From contig NW_014577281.1 in assembly GCF_000485595.1 (NCBI RefSeq), positions 161,690 to 225,689 of the forward strand: a stretch of DNA of 64,000 bases, written 5' to 3'. Every line of letters starts with the position of its first letter. The first letter of the stretch is position 1. The DNA is from Priapulus caudatus. Lineage: Eukaryota > Priapulida > Priapulimorpha > Priapulimorphida > Priapulidae. Below are positions 47,172-56,163 of this stretch, piece after piece. The translations under genes were made by a program, and so were the position numbers. The notes beneath the pieces are model-generated. The model did not search any database and had not been told where the DNA came from. It saw only the letters and a program-made list of their open reading frames with translations.

Positions 47172-49059
47172 GTTGCAATGGAAAGAAGTTCTGAAATTAT
47201 TACGGGCAAGTGCCAAGTTGATAAATTACTCAATGAGTATGCACTTTCCCGTAATAATGTTAGAACTCCTTTTCTCAACTTTTCATATGCATATTTGATG
47301 ACTGGTTGACTGGATCTATTTCATTTCTGCGTAGATGTTTTCATAACAGTGTAGTTTTTACTGTAGTACGACTATAGCAAATTATACTGGACAGCTGAGG
47401 TCTTGTATGCAGAACCACTATAGAGGCAGTGGTAATCAAGTAAACGAACGTTTAATCAATACCATTGATTAGTTCTGTCCACGTTGCTCGGAAGCCTTGC
47501 GATCCCGTGGCTTTGTCTGATGATGTAAACCTGCAATCAATGTTATTTATCGATAAACCAATAACTTATAATTAAATGGTAATTATTTCGTTAAATACAA
47601 TAAACCCGTCTTACGTATCATGCTGAAATATAATTCAATCGTAATTCAAAGGCGTTGACTTGTTTGTTCCAGAGTTTTTCACAATGGCGCTATTCGTCCT
47701 TAAATTTACATAAATCTCAAAGGAGGTATTTGACCAGCTGATATACTATTAGGCTATTAGCAATATAAAGCCCAGCGCACACGTGAGTAATTTTATTCAA
47801 GTAAAATAATGCATGCGTCAAAATACTCACCTGTGTGCCGGATTTTCGTTGAGTTTTCTGACGCACGCATCAAGAAACTCAATAGCAAACGTGTTTGATA
47901 ATTTTTGACTCATGCGTCAAAATACTCAACGTGTGCGCGCTACCTGCATAAATTTACTCAACACTGGTCCTCACAGCGCATGCGTTTAAATCATTTTAAA
48001 GATGACTGCGCCCAGTATTGGCTGCGCACAATCACGTGATATACATTACCACTTATACCTTGAGTAATTTTACTCACGTGTGCGGCGGACGCTGAATATA
48101 TTTCGCGTGAGTATTTTCGCATGCATCATTTTACTTGAGTAAAATTACTCACGTGTGCGCCGGGCTTAAGACTCATTAACATCAGTGTAATACGCATAAC
48201 AATGGAATAATTACGCTCAAAATGTAGTAAATCGATGAGACTGCATGCCACAAAATAATTTTTTGCTCAAAACATTTGGCTGGAAGCTTTTATGACATAT
48301 TCGCATGAATAAATATATTCAAGTGCCTCTAACAAGCTTTCTGCAATAATACATTGTTGAGGAATGTGACCGGCCATTTTGATAAACACACATACGTGAC
48401 TCTCATCAGATTTCCCGTGGATGTGAAGTTTCTGAAAAATTCAGCTAGGTCTTCCCCACAAAACTCAGCTGTGGGAGTGAAGAGATCGCTGCTATTGGTG
48501 AACACCCGTACGGCAGCTCCTTGACAGCCCACCTCACCTGTTCATACGTGAGACAAGCGTTACACATTAACCTACTCATCATCATCGAGTGTGCGTGCAC
48601 ATCGCGGCAAAACAAAGAAGCTACCTATGCGACCTACATAAAGCTCATATCTTGTTTTTATCTTGTTCTTACAATTTTGTACGCATTATTAATTTGTATG
48701 CACAAAAGAATAAGCAGTCATTCGTTCTTAATTGTAGTCATTAATTACAGCACGTTTAAACTGTAGGTATACATAAAGAACAAATGACAATAAATAAATT
48801 GATTATTAAATTGATAAATTGATAATAAATAAAATAATTGAGAACACGTGCAGGCTATACAGGTTTCTCTAAATGTAGCACCTACTTGACATAAGGCCTT
48901 CCACTGCTTTCCATAGTTTATGCGAGAAGAAGACTAGGAGCTTATTTCCTGGATTGGCACGTATCTCCCAACTGCAGTGTGTTTTCACAGTGTATTTCGT
49001 TCGGCCATACTGCGGAGTCTGGAATGTTCCACCACCCTTGTCCAATATTCCGCCACAAG
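35975..49059 (-). CDS. Five-CUB, one-LDL-A single-pass membrane protein (5' end missing)
   Basis: Exons in transcription order: 49059-48886, 48537-48396, 47530-47463, 47001-46879, 45798-45701, 45433-45351, 44758-44544, 44216-44009, 43609-43398, 42615-42408, 41987-41803, 39008-38768, 38536-38384, 37570-37434, 36249-35975. All are GT-AG and every phase agrees, giving 839 residues from the first visible codon. Order: CUB1 (CGGILDKGGG), LDL-A, CUB2-CUB5, stalk, transmembrane helix IFVIIGSVTAGLLMLIVLTA, basic stop-transfer (CYRRQRKRAK) and a tail of about 55 residues. Each CUB has its four cysteines. The first exon starts in phase 1, so a signal-peptide exon must lie above 49.06 kb; I could not find it. 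CUB plus LDL-A ectodomains occur in Neto and LRP3/10/12-type receptors, but this order matches none I know, so no symbol or function is assigned. An extracellular binding role is inferred from domains only. Confidence 0.88.
36644..36681. repeat. (TA)n tract beside the gap
   Basis: catatacatatatatatatatat run before the N block, in the last intron of the CUB gene. Confidence 0.85.
36695..36792. other. Assembly gap, 98 N
   Basis: Ns between a cacgcacg repeat and a (GA)n/(CG)n repeat. It probably hides a microsatellite that failed to assemble. Confidence 0.99.
36793..36846. repeat. (GA)n/(CG)n microsatellite
   Basis: Pure agagag to 36826, then cgcgcgcgcg and agagagag, immediately after the gap. 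Confidence 0.95.
36897..36952. repeat. Inverted repeat (hairpin)
   Basis: ttcaaccatagaactag and its complement ctagttctatggtttcaa around a short loop with aagtctt. Confidence 0.8.
37434..37570 (-). CDS. CUB gene exon n (CUB5 end and stalk)
   Basis: Acceptor gctgcag. Encodes LKVLFHSNKDHQAQGFSAVY then a polar stalk (TFVKGKAKVADSKTSAQALT). The 3' end is uncertain: a donor at 37433 (GTAACG) or at 37355 (GTAAAG, adding 26 codons) both keep phase. Confidence 0.8.
38384..38536 (-). CDS. CUB gene exon m (CUB5, middle)
   Basis: Acceptor gaatgtag, donor GTGAGG. Encodes VYPHGTEYCQDDWVEIYQIW and MRVGRYCKSLTPGPWIS, the C-x-D-x-V-E-I-Y and G-R-Y-C CUB motifs. Confidence 0.92.
38768..39008 (-). CDS. CUB gene exon l (CUB5, first half)
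   Basis: Acceptor gctttcag, donor GTAATA. Encodes CSQNDVTEGSPQQCCF, GAFVSPRHPHKYPSITDCIY and IRIRFVKFDLASEDPPP. It has two extra cysteines (CC) compared with the other CUBs. Confidence 0.92.
39911..39978. repeat. Perfect 68-bp AT palindrome
   Basis: 34-bp arms of A/T with a single G per arm (atatttataaatatagatat...), in a CUB gene intron. Likely cruciform-forming. Confidence 0.9.
40501..40694. mobile_element. hAT-like MITE remnant, 194 bp
   Basis: Starts CAGAGGCGGATCCAG, and its complement end reads AGGCGCGGATTTAGG. Flanked by GCAGCG on both sides (40495-40500, 40695-40700). Inside is gggggtccgggggcatgccccccgg, resembling the core of the element at 1615-1924. Confidence 0.6.
41803..41987 (-). 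CDS. CUB gene exon k (CUB4, second half)
   Basis: Acceptor tttttgtag, donor GTATAG. Encodes CNDGYVAFYLNGDDTEG, WCGNYTFHPVIS and SGWGFKAQYSFLT. Confidence 0.92.
42041..42240. repeat. (CA)n/(CACG)n microsatellite
   Basis: Long mixed CA, CACGCG and CACACG repeat between CUB4 exons k and j. His/Thr and Cys/Val ORFs over it are artefacts. Confidence 0.97.
42408..42615 (-). CDS. CUB gene exon j (CUB4, first half)
   Basis: 208 bp, acceptor cctgccag, donor GTAAGT. Encodes YHVRGTECDQRIPSRG, GTIISPNYPRKYMPGRVCKY and VNLVFREFNIPRDAYG. Confidence 0.92.
43398..43609 (-). CDS. CUB gene exon i (CUB3, second half)
   Basis: Acceptor tgttacag, donor GTAAGT. Encodes CPYDWLKVHDGRSTDAPLIN, MLCGYKHRGKVIFS and SENLGFNIHFKF. 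Confidence 0.93.
44009..44216 (-). CDS. CUB gene exon h (CUB3, first half)
   Basis: 208 bp, acceptor tttatttag, donor GTAAGT. Encodes RYHVGEKAPGTICDQ, GQILSPTYPGAYPNNLHCTY and IQLIFDDFDLYYGGP. Same length and phases as exon j. Confidence 0.93.
44544..44758 (-). CDS. CUB gene exon g (CUB2, second half)
   Basis: Acceptor ccctatag, donor GTAAGT. Encodes CHEDYVDIYAELQQPEI, ISGRYCGRIAPRTRISLYN and RGFNASYHFMKD. Confidence 0.93.
45351..45433 (-). CDS. CUB gene exon f (CUB2, middle)
   Basis: 83 bp, acceptor ttttgcag, donor GTAGGT. Encodes CLYKFIALPSERVKVDFDDF. Short exon found by phase and CUB pattern. Confidence 0.88.
45701..45798 (-). CDS. CUB gene exon e (CUB2, start)
   Basis: Acceptor acattatag, donor GTAATA. 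Encodes CDQEFRSREGSKTKSGTFMS then PYYPNNYQPQMQ (the GxFxSPxYPxxY CUB motif). The codon for its first residue is shared with the LDL-A exon. Confidence 0.88.
46739..46870. repeat. (TA)n then (TG/CG)n microsatellite
   Basis: About 58 bp of TA followed by GTGTGTGC/GCGTGC repeats, ending 8 bp from the LDL-A exon donor. Confidence 0.95.
46879..47001 (-). CDS. CUB gene exon d (LDL-A domain)
   Basis: Acceptor gtggtag, donor GTAAGC. Encodes QCTTGFKCKRNGYCISKELV then CRGKDVQYC and GDSSDLET. Five cysteines and the acidic calcium-site region are present. The expected sixth cysteine would fall on the splice junction, where the joined codon reads TAT (Tyr). Confidence 0.87.
47117..47171. repeat. (TCA)n microsatellite
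   Basis: About 18 tca triplets in the intron between exons d and c. The poly-Ser and poly-Asp ORFs are artefacts. Confidence 0.95.
47463..47530 (-). CDS. CUB gene exon c (CUB1, end)
   Basis: 68-bp exon, acceptor gattgcag, donor GTATTG. Encodes FTSSDKATGSQGFRATWTEL, the typical final CUB strands. Too short to stand out as an ORF. Confidence 0.88.
47769..48166. mobile_element. 398-bp MITE with TAA duplication (Harbinger-like)
   Basis: Terminal inverted repeats of about 50 bp beginning AGCCCRGCGCACACGTGAGT. Target duplication TAA at 47766-47768 and 48167-48169. No coding capacity. A 3-bp TWA duplication fits PIF/Harbinger non-autonomous elements. It lies in the intron between CUB1 exons b and c. 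Confidence 0.85.
48396..48537 (-). CDS. CUB gene exon b (CUB1, middle)
   Basis: Acceptor tatgaacag, donor GTATGT. Encodes CQGAAVRVFTNSSDL, FCGED and STGNLMRVT. The donor inside ACG|TAT was chosen because it alone matches the next exon's phase. Confidence 0.88.
48886..49059 (-). CDS. CUB gene exon a (CUB1, first half)
   Basis: Acceptor tttctacag, donor GTAGGT. Encodes CGGILDKGGGTFQTPQYG and HCSWEIRANPGNKLLVFF, a textbook CUB opening. Confidence 0.92.
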
Positions 49060-49950
49060 CTGTAGAAATAGAATTTATAACGCTAAGTTAAAAAGTAAAC
49101 AATATTTATGCTTTATTAGAATATAAATTGTACTATTCCCGTGTACAAATACTATTCATCTCGAAATCGATAGCATTATTGCCAATATCAGCAAACTTCA
49201 AGCATTGATGGCTGAATGTGCTTGCCTGCAGCTGCTAATATGGAAAGTGTGCGCGCGCTTTTGATTACACATTCAATCAGCACAATTATCAACTGCGCAT
49301 ATTTGGCTGTACGTTTGTGTGAGTGCGTGAATGTGCGCGCCTGTGTGCGACTGTCAATCCATCCACGTATACTAACGCGCACGTGTGACAGAGACGGCGA
49401 CAAAGAATATATACATTCCGAATGTAAAACATTTGGGTGGGCAGATTTGTGCCGCTATTGTTAGGACGCGTACTCTGCCAATGTGAATTCTCGGATAAGC
49501 TAAACTCTAATAAAATAAGGCTAAATAAACATGAGCTATATGTTCATCTTTCCTATTATATAAATGATATTTATATGCCCGCTAGTCCATCGATGTTAAC
49601 TGCTTGTCTTGTCTGTACCCTCGTCTATCGATTTACTTATCAGTTTGATCATCCCTCCGTGTACCCGGCCACCCGTCCATCTATTCATCTATTTATTCAT
49701 TCATCCGTAATCAACGGTCCTTTTTTATTTTAATTGCGGGTCTACATCTGCTACGCCCTTGCGGCCATTTTTCCATATACTTTTTCATTTGTCTATACGG
49801 CCACTCATCAACCTAGATCTGCATGTTTAACCATCCTCCGGACGAACAACCGCCCACCCGCCCATCTATCATTCTGTTTGTCCACCCCTTTGTATGCCCA
49901 CCCAATCATCCGCCCATCTGTTCGTCTGTCGCCCTCCGTCCGCCCAAGCG
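49060..49950. other. Region upstream of the visible CUB exons
   Basis: No supported exon. Contains degenerate 'catc/ccat/ccgcccat' pyrimidine-rich repeats (49580-49940). The missing signal-peptide exon of the CUB gene would lie here or beyond on the minus strand; no convincing candidate was seen. Confidence 0.45.
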
Positions 49951-49953
49951 CGT

Positions 49954-50020
49954 CTAGGACACACTAGCGACTAGGACACACTATATAGCGTCTAGGACAC
50001 ACTAGCGATTCTGTACGCTG
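49954..50020. repeat. Short tandem 'ctaggacacactagcga' units
   Basis: Three copies at about 49954, 49971 and 49992. The last runs into a transposon-end-like sequence (gattctgtacgctgcctgg). Confidence 0.7.
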
Positions 50021-50052
50021 CCTGGCAGCGTATATTTTCGCTCACGATTTTA

Positions 50053-50446
50053 AGCTGGGGGCACACGAGCGTATTTTTTCGCCCGATCGCGGCGAATTTT
50101 AAAATCGCTCAAAAAATTCGCCCGTGTGTCCGTTCACGTCGACGACGATTTCGTACGCCCGTACGAATCGCCCGTACGAATCGCCCGTATCAAAAATGTT
50201 AGATATTTTCGGCCGATTATTTACGCCGGCGGAAGATCCGCTGGTCGAGCGATCGATTTTTTTAAACCAATCGGACGTGTTGTTGATATCATGTGATGCA
50301 TCATGTGATCATGTGATCCCGTCGAGTGGCGTACGCGTAAGCTCACAAATTCGCTACGTGTGCCCCTTCGTGATCGGGCGTATAAATTCGCTGGCGATTT
50401 TAATCGTCGCGATCGGGCGAAAAAATACGCTTGTGTGCCCACAGCT
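50053..50446. mobile_element. 394-bp MITE with TTA duplication (Harbinger-like)
   Basis: Inverted repeats of about 55 bp beginning AGCTGKGGGCACACRAGCG and running into tattttttcgcccgatcgcg. Target duplication TTA at 50050-50052 and 50447-50449. Size, AGC start and GCACACG motif parallel the element at 47769-48166. Confidence 0.85.
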
Positions 50447-50473
50447 TTAGAACGCCGTACGAGTTGCGCGTAC

Positions 50474-50506
50474 AGCTAGACACACACTGCGATTTTGTAC
50501 ACTGGC
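50474..50506. repeat. Transposon terminal repeat copy
   Basis: agctagacacacactgcgat followed by tttgtacactggc, inverted counterpart of 56331-56364. Confidence 0.6.
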
Positions 50507-51357
50507 CGTGTTAGCATGTACAGTAACAGGTGAAAATAAATAAAGTCAGAATTAACAGTGTGTGTTAGGCGGGAGGTTGTACATATTCAACTCGAATTAA
50601 AATCAAATTTGCTGAAATTCTACAAATAGCCCATCTATAAATAATGTATAAGTAATTAAGGGCTGCTGTCATACTTCTAGGCACAACACTGCCATACGAA
50701 ATCGTCAACTAAATAATGAACATAATTCGATGTATTGAACTGTTTATATGTGAAATTACCAGTCATCTCCAGTAGTTGTGCTATAGCATTTAATGCTGTT
50801 TCCTTCGCAACTCGATTCCGATATTCTGCAGACTATAGCTGTATGTCATACAGACATGGATTCTCTGACCATAAAGTGGTCACATCATCCTCTTTCTGCG
50901 TAGTCCACACTTCTACCATGTACGCTGCCATTTTCTACATCATGTGACTGCTTTACTAAAATTTATTGGCTGCTGATAGAAATCGCGAGCGGACATGTGG
51001 ACACAATGGCGTATTTGTACGCACGCGATGAAAAACCGGGCGGAAATATTCAACATGTTGAATACGAGCTGTAACGCTTATACCAACAGCAGTCTTTATA
51101 ACACCAATTCATCCGTTCATCATTTATTCTATCATCGACGAACTTCGACGATGATCATAGACGAAAGATTGACTATAATACAAAAGAAAATGAACAAAAT
51201 AAACTTTTGTGGCTATTTTCCTCTTAAACCTCATGTTTGTTGACACATGTCCGCGGTATAATACATCTACTATTTCTATTACGTGAGTCATTAGTGATAC
51301 CAGGCATATACATTATATTACATTACTGCATCGTTCAATACATAGCGTAGAACTAGA

Positions 51358-51634
51358 CTAAATATACAGTGAGGTGAATCTAATCGCGAGCGCATATATC
51401 TGTGCGCTGCATGACATAATAGTTAATCCTTGTATTAGTAATTACCGTATCGTAGACTCTGGTATTCTTCCGTTACACACTGAACCGTATACACACCACT
51501 CAACGGTCGTAACTCACAAAGCCTACTGCCTGCGTTCACTGCTTTGCACCCGAACCCACCCAAAACCAAAACCGTCCGGACTATCATACGCGAAAAGACG
51601 TCATTTGGGAAGTAATTGTTGGTTGGCCGCTACA
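51358..51634 (-). repeat. 3' LTR of the BEL/Pao element
   Basis: 277 bp, about 90% alike to 55406-55706. On the minus strand it starts TGTAGCGGCCAACC and ends ..CTGTATATTTAG. It lacks short insertions seen in the other LTR (ttccg, accaa). Confidence 0.88.
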
Positions 51635-51959
51635 TACCGGCCCTTAATTGCCTTACGGCCTTATACACAATTATCTTATACAATTACAGCCAACATAAAC
51701 TAAATCGTTCTAACAAAACCAACCGCAATCTCCAATTCTTTGCAACACTCTAAGTGTTCCTCACGACAGACGAAATATTCGCTACGACAATCAGAACTTT
51801 CCGTCCCTACACAGCTCGCACACTAATCATTAAAGTCTGATTCCGGAATGAGACAAAGTTTTGCCACAGAACGCGTTAATAGTGTCGAGGCGGTCTTGAC
51901 CTTTACCACCCTCACAATGCGTTCTTGTCTTTCATGACATCCTGGATTCTTCCGATGTT

Positions 51960-52262
51960 TCAAGCGTGCCTTGGAGAGTTATCCGCGATCATCACGAGGT
52001 CACCAACCCGCATATTTCTTCTCTCCTTTGCCAACTTCTGTCTACTTTGAAGAAGAGGTAGATACTCCTTCCTCCATCTTTCCCAGAACAGATCGGTCAA
52101 GTATTGGATTTGTCTCCACCTTCTCCTGGAGTAGTTGTCTGTCTTGACAAAGGTTCTTGGAGGAAACCACTCTCCCGGACATAGGAGTAACAGATGATTT
52201 GGAGTGAGCACATTAAGGTCGTTGACACTGTCTGATGCTGCTGTCAGCGGATGTCTATTCAA
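51960..52262 (-). pseudogene. BEL/Pao integrase C-terminal region
   Basis: LNVLTPNHLLLL, RRRWRQIQYLTDLFWERWRK and YLPLLQSRQKL with VGDLVMI are the conserved C-terminal DUF-like segment of Pao integrases. Frameshifted relative to the core. Confidence 0.82.
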
Positions 52263-52324
52263 GATGGCCTCTACCTCGCAAAAAAAGCGTCTGCAGCCCT
52301 TCGTCGTCCATTCTTACAGTCTGC

Positions 52325-52816
52325 TCATGCATAACGGAATACAACACCTTCCGTACAGATCTGGTGAGCCTCTCCCACACACCGCCGGAAATGTGAAGCC
52401 GATGGTGGGTTAAACTCCCACTGAACTCCAATCCGGAGCATGTTCCCGTGCATCCTATCTAAGTTCCACCTCTGGATCTCTTCTCTAATCTCTCTCTCTG
52501 CGCCCACGAGGTTAGTCCCGTTATCCAATCTCATAAAAACAGGTTTACCTCGGCGAGCTATGAATCGGCGGATGGCATTAACGCACGAATCCGTATCGAG
52601 AAAGAACGCTACCTCCAGGTGAACTGCACGCGTGACCAGGCACGCGAAGATTACTGCGTACCGCTTGACCATACTCCTTCCGCGCTTCAGTTCAAATGAC
52701 CCGAAGAAATCCAGTCCGACTCTGTTAAACGGTGGCTCGTCAGGAATCAATCTCTCACTGGGCAAGTCAGCCATCTTCTGTGTGCCACAGGGAGCCCTAT
52801 ATTGCCTACATGCCAC
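52325..52816 (-). pseudogene. BEL/Pao integrase catalytic core, damaged
   Basis: CRQYRAPCGTQKMADLPSER, FNRVGLDFFGSFELKRG, VTRAVHLEVAF and MRLDNGTNLVGAE carry the two catalytic Asp. The block with the third acidic residue reads ASHFRRCVGEAH after a small indel, so the site is disrupted. Confidence 0.85.
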
Positions 52817-52873
52817 GCACTTAGAGACTAGAGCTTTCAGAGCACTGTGAGCACCTAGAATCCAGTCCTTCTG

Positions 52874-53272
52874 TCAAATAACAGGCAAGATTGCGTTCTT
52901 CCCTAAGTGACCACAAGACCTGTGTGCCTCTTCCATTAGTAGTGTAGAGATTGTAGATTCTTTCGGTAACACCACGGGATGTTTTGCCTTATATGGCAAG
53001 TCTGCCCTTTCTAGCCTACCTCCTACTCGCAGCAATCCATCAAACACAAAGGGATCCAGTCTGTAGAGCTGCGACGACTTATTGAGCCTTCCAGGGTCTC
53101 CTAAATGGATGCTCCAAAGCGTTTCCAACTCTTCTGGGAAATGCGAGTGTTGCACGTATCGTATAAGCGCGTCCTCTGACCTCTTCAGCATTTGTAAGGT
53201 CAGTCGAGCAACTTTGATCCGTTCGGTGGCCTTCTGTAGTCTGCCATTTCTTTCCTTCCACCGCCCTTTCAC
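52874..53272 (-). pseudogene. BEL/Pao integrase zinc-binding region
   Basis: Contains FDGLLRVGGRLERADLPYKA and HPVVLPKESTISTLLMEEAH followed by RSCGHLG, the integrase H2C2-type linker. A stop/frameshift separates it from the catalytic part. Confidence 0.82.
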
Positions 53273-53289
53273 ATCTTAATGGGTCGGTT

Positions 53290-53931
53290 TCATAAGACTC
53301 GATATCTATCTTGATCTGCCGTGTCCGCTTCACGGCAAGTCGTAGGTTGTCCATAGCAATCATCAGCCACCCGGTTATTCTCTTCAGCTTTGACCAGTCT
53401 GGGAAACTCACCATGCATTAGCCTCTTCTTCACCTTCTTCACCTCGGCATTATCAACTGTCATAATAGTATCCTGCGGAAAACTTGGCCATTTAGACTCT
53501 GCTTTCCACAAGAAATCCGGCCCGTTGAACCACAGGGAGTGCTGAACAAAGTTAGTAATAGCCATTCCTCTCGATGCACAATCTGCTGGGTTCTGTTTCG
53601 TGTTCACATAGTGCCACTGATCCACCTGGGTTGCCTCATAAATAACAGCTAGCCGATTTGCGACAAACGTATGGAAGCGCAAGTTTCTGTTGGCTATGTA
53701 CCGCAGTACCGATGTACTGTCTGTCCAGTAGAAGGTCCGGTTAATGGAATAACCTAGCTGTTCCGAAACCATCTTGCAGAGTCTCCCGGCCGCCGCTGCT
53801 GCGGTGAGCTCCATCCTGGGCACTGTTACAGCCTTCAAGGGGGCGACTCTGGCTTTTCCCAAGAGAAAGAAACATTGAACCTGTCCACTATCATCAACGA
53901 GGCGCAGATAGAATACCATTCCAAGACCCAT
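53290..53931 (-). pseudogene. BEL/Pao RNase H-like region
   Basis: Frameshifted from the RT. Contains VPRMELTAAAAAGRLCKMVS, FYWTDSTSVLRYIANRNLRF and YVNTKQNPADCASRG, typical of the Pao RNase H segment. Confidence 0.82.
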
Positions 53932-54970
53932 GTCATGCCATCTGAGAAACTATGCAGTTGACAAGACACAACATTGCCAAAGTTCTGTGGTTTATAGCAC
54001 CGTTTGATCGTCACATCTTCCAGGCCTTTAAATTGACTCAGCCAGTCATTCCAATATCTCAGCTCGGCACCTGGGATCTCCTCATCCCATCCAATTTGAC
54101 GTTTACACAATCCCTGAAGTATGGACTTGGCGATCAGCACGAAGGGAGATGCCGCTCCAAGGGAATCGTACACTGAACTCACTATCAACAGGATACCTCG
54201 TCTTGTGACTGGTCTATTTCGCACCTGAATCTGAAATCCAAGCGAGTCATTCTCAACTGACCAGTAGACACCCAGGGCTCGTTCACTTGGCAATTCTGTA
54301 CCCGGACTCCACAGCTTTACTTCTTTAGCTCGACCATCCTCTGGCACAGATTCCATTACTGCCGGGCTGTTACTGATCCATTTCATTAAACGGAACCCTC
54401 CTTTCTTGCACACCATAGTCAGATCTCGAATGAGCAAAACCGCCTCCTCATCTGAGGGAACCGAAGTTAGGCAATTGTCCACATACATGTTCTCCATCAC
54501 TGTATCTGCGACCAGTTGGTCAAACTCTTCTCCATTCTCATTTGCCGTACGCTGAAGGGCATAGTTGCACACACTAGGAGATGACGTCGCCCCGAAGAGG
54601 TAAACTGTCATTCTGTATGCGACTGGTTCCTTCTCCATGTCGCCCGTCCCCCACCAGTACAATCGTAGATAGTCTCTATCGCTCTGTGCTACCTTCACCT
54701 GATGAAACATGCCATTCACGTCTCTAAGAATTGCTACCTTATCTCCGCGGAATCTCAGAAGAACACCGAGAAGATTATCGGTGAGGTAGGTAAATTTGGC
54801 CTCTCGCCTCCCATTGCAGGAACATACATGCTTTCAGGCTTGAATGATCCCGCACTAGGATCCAGTAGAACAGGTGAACAATCGCTCCTGACTCCCAGCC
54901 CATTCTTGTCCTTGGGCAAATAATCTTTCTCCCACCGAATGTGCTCTGCCTGCTCGAACCTGTTCAACAC
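53835..54970 (-). pseudogene. BEL/Pao reverse transcriptase, broken
   Basis: 54719-53835 reads MFHQVKVAQSDRDYLRL, LFGATSSPSVCNYAL and MENMYVDNCLTS, the last with the YVDN polymerase motif at about 54485-54474. Then RRGILLIVSSVYDSLGAASP, the BEL 'thumb/connection' hallmark. The upstream part (54970-54755) is in another frame and truncated, so the first RT motifs are damaged. Confidence 0.85.
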
Positions 54971-55009
54971 TTTGGCCTTAGCATCGGATACAGCGATGTC
55001 CGTATCGAG

Positions 55010-55340
55010 TTAAAGTTCCTCTTCATCTAGTTTTAAGGACAGCTTTGCTAGCTCGAGTTCCCGCTTCCTCCTCAATGCCGACCTCCTTGCCTCCAACTCA
55101 ACCCTTCTCTGCTCTTCCTTCAAGCGCTTGGATGATATGTCGCTGTACGCTGCACTACTTGCAGACGAAGCGCCTCCCACCGACTCACTGGCCTCGTCCA
55201 TCTGATCCTTCGATCCCCGTGCGCTGTGTCTGTGGGCCTCACTCTGTTGCGTTGGGTCGCCCCTTCGCCCCCTATCGGAAAGATAACTTTCCACCCATCT
55301 CCCTGTGAGCTGTCTTTGGCGAGATCCTCGAGCTCCCTGG
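55010..55340 (-). pseudogene. BEL/Pao gag N-terminal fragment
   Basis: Starts at MTDSQSRELEDLAKDSSQGD, then shifts frame into a Ser-rich stretch and a charged coiled coil (KRLKEEQRRVELEARR, KRELELAKLSLKLDEEEL). Only the gag N-terminus remains; the zinc-knuckle and protease parts are missing. Confidence 0.65.
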
Positions 55341-55405
55341 ACTGACTGTCCGTCATGATCAGCTCCACTGGCCTCAGGGTCATCCTGTACACCTTCCTTG
55401 TCGGT

Positions 55406-55706
55406 CTAAATATACAGTAAGGTGAATCTAATCGCGAGCGCATATATCTGTGCGCTGCATGACATATAAAAGTTAAACCTTGTATTAGTAATTACCGTAT
55501 CGTTGACTCTGCTCATACTCTTCCGATTCACACTGAACCGTATACACACAACTCGACCGTCGTAACTCACAAAGCCTACTGCCTGCGTTCACTGATTTGC
55601 ACCCGAAGTTCCGAACCCACCCAAAACCAAACCAAAACCAAAACCGTCCGGACTATCATACGCGAAAAGACGTCATTTGGGAAGTAATTTTTGGTTGGCC
55701 GCTACA
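55406..55706 (-). repeat. 5' LTR of the BEL/Pao element
   Basis: 301 bp partner of 51358-51634. Both share cgtccggactatcatacgcg and tcatttgggaagtaatt. Confidence 0.88.
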
Positions 55707-55902
55707 CGAGCGATGCGCCGAGCGTATGGGATCGCGAGCGAAATATGCTGCCGTGAGACCGGATGCGTGATTTTTTTTTCCTAGGTCAATCAAGAACATA
55801 GGGCTCTAGTGAGCGCTGCTATTGGTTGAGCTTGTTTCGTCGCTCAATGACGTCACAGTGTCGTCATATTCATAGGACATCCAAATTTTTTTATTCCATT
55901 AT

Positions 55903-55975
55903 ACCTCGATAGCCGAGCGAGTACAGCACGCAATTCCATGCTGAAAGGTCGTTGGATTGAATCCCATTCGTTTTT
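55903..55975 (+). ncRNA. tRNA-like (SINE-head-like) sequence, not a functional tRNA
   Basis: A-box-like TAGCCGAGCGAGTA at 55910-55923 and B-box-like GGATTGAATCC at 55954-55964, then TTTTT at 55971, a Pol III terminator. The layout resembles Leu/Ser-type tRNA, but no full cloverleaf with paired acceptor stem could be built. Confidence 0.55.
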
Positions 55976-56130
55976 AATTATTTTCCTGTTTTCTGCATTT
56001 TTCTATCTTTATCCGTTTAACAATTTTTTTCCAATTAACGCAAATATTTACATGATTTATTTACAACAATTTAATAACAATTAATTTTTACAACAATTAA
56101 AAATTATATTTTTTATATTTTTTTAAATAG

Positions 56131-56163
56131 GGTTTGGGTTAGGGTTAGGGTTAGGGTTAGGGT
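56131..56163. repeat. Interstitial telomere-like (TTAGGG)n
   Basis: ggtttgggtt then four agggtt units, inside the foldback element. Confidence 0.9.

Larger units (their letters stand above)
51358..55706 (-). mobile_element. Decayed BEL/Pao LTR retrotransposon
   Basis: Two LTRs (51358-51634 and 55406-55706) bound a minus-strand interior with gag-like, reverse transcriptase (YVDN), RNase H-like and integrase pieces in order, as in BEL/Pao. Stops and frameshifts break it into at least six frames. The protease and most of gag are absent, so it is internally deleted and cannot be autonomous. No target duplication was found: flanks ...actaga and cgagc... differ. Confidence 0.88.

Noticed and set aside
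55903-55975. A functional tRNA gene
   Set aside because: A and B boxes are present, but acceptor and anticodon stems do not pair convincingly, and it sits in a transposon.
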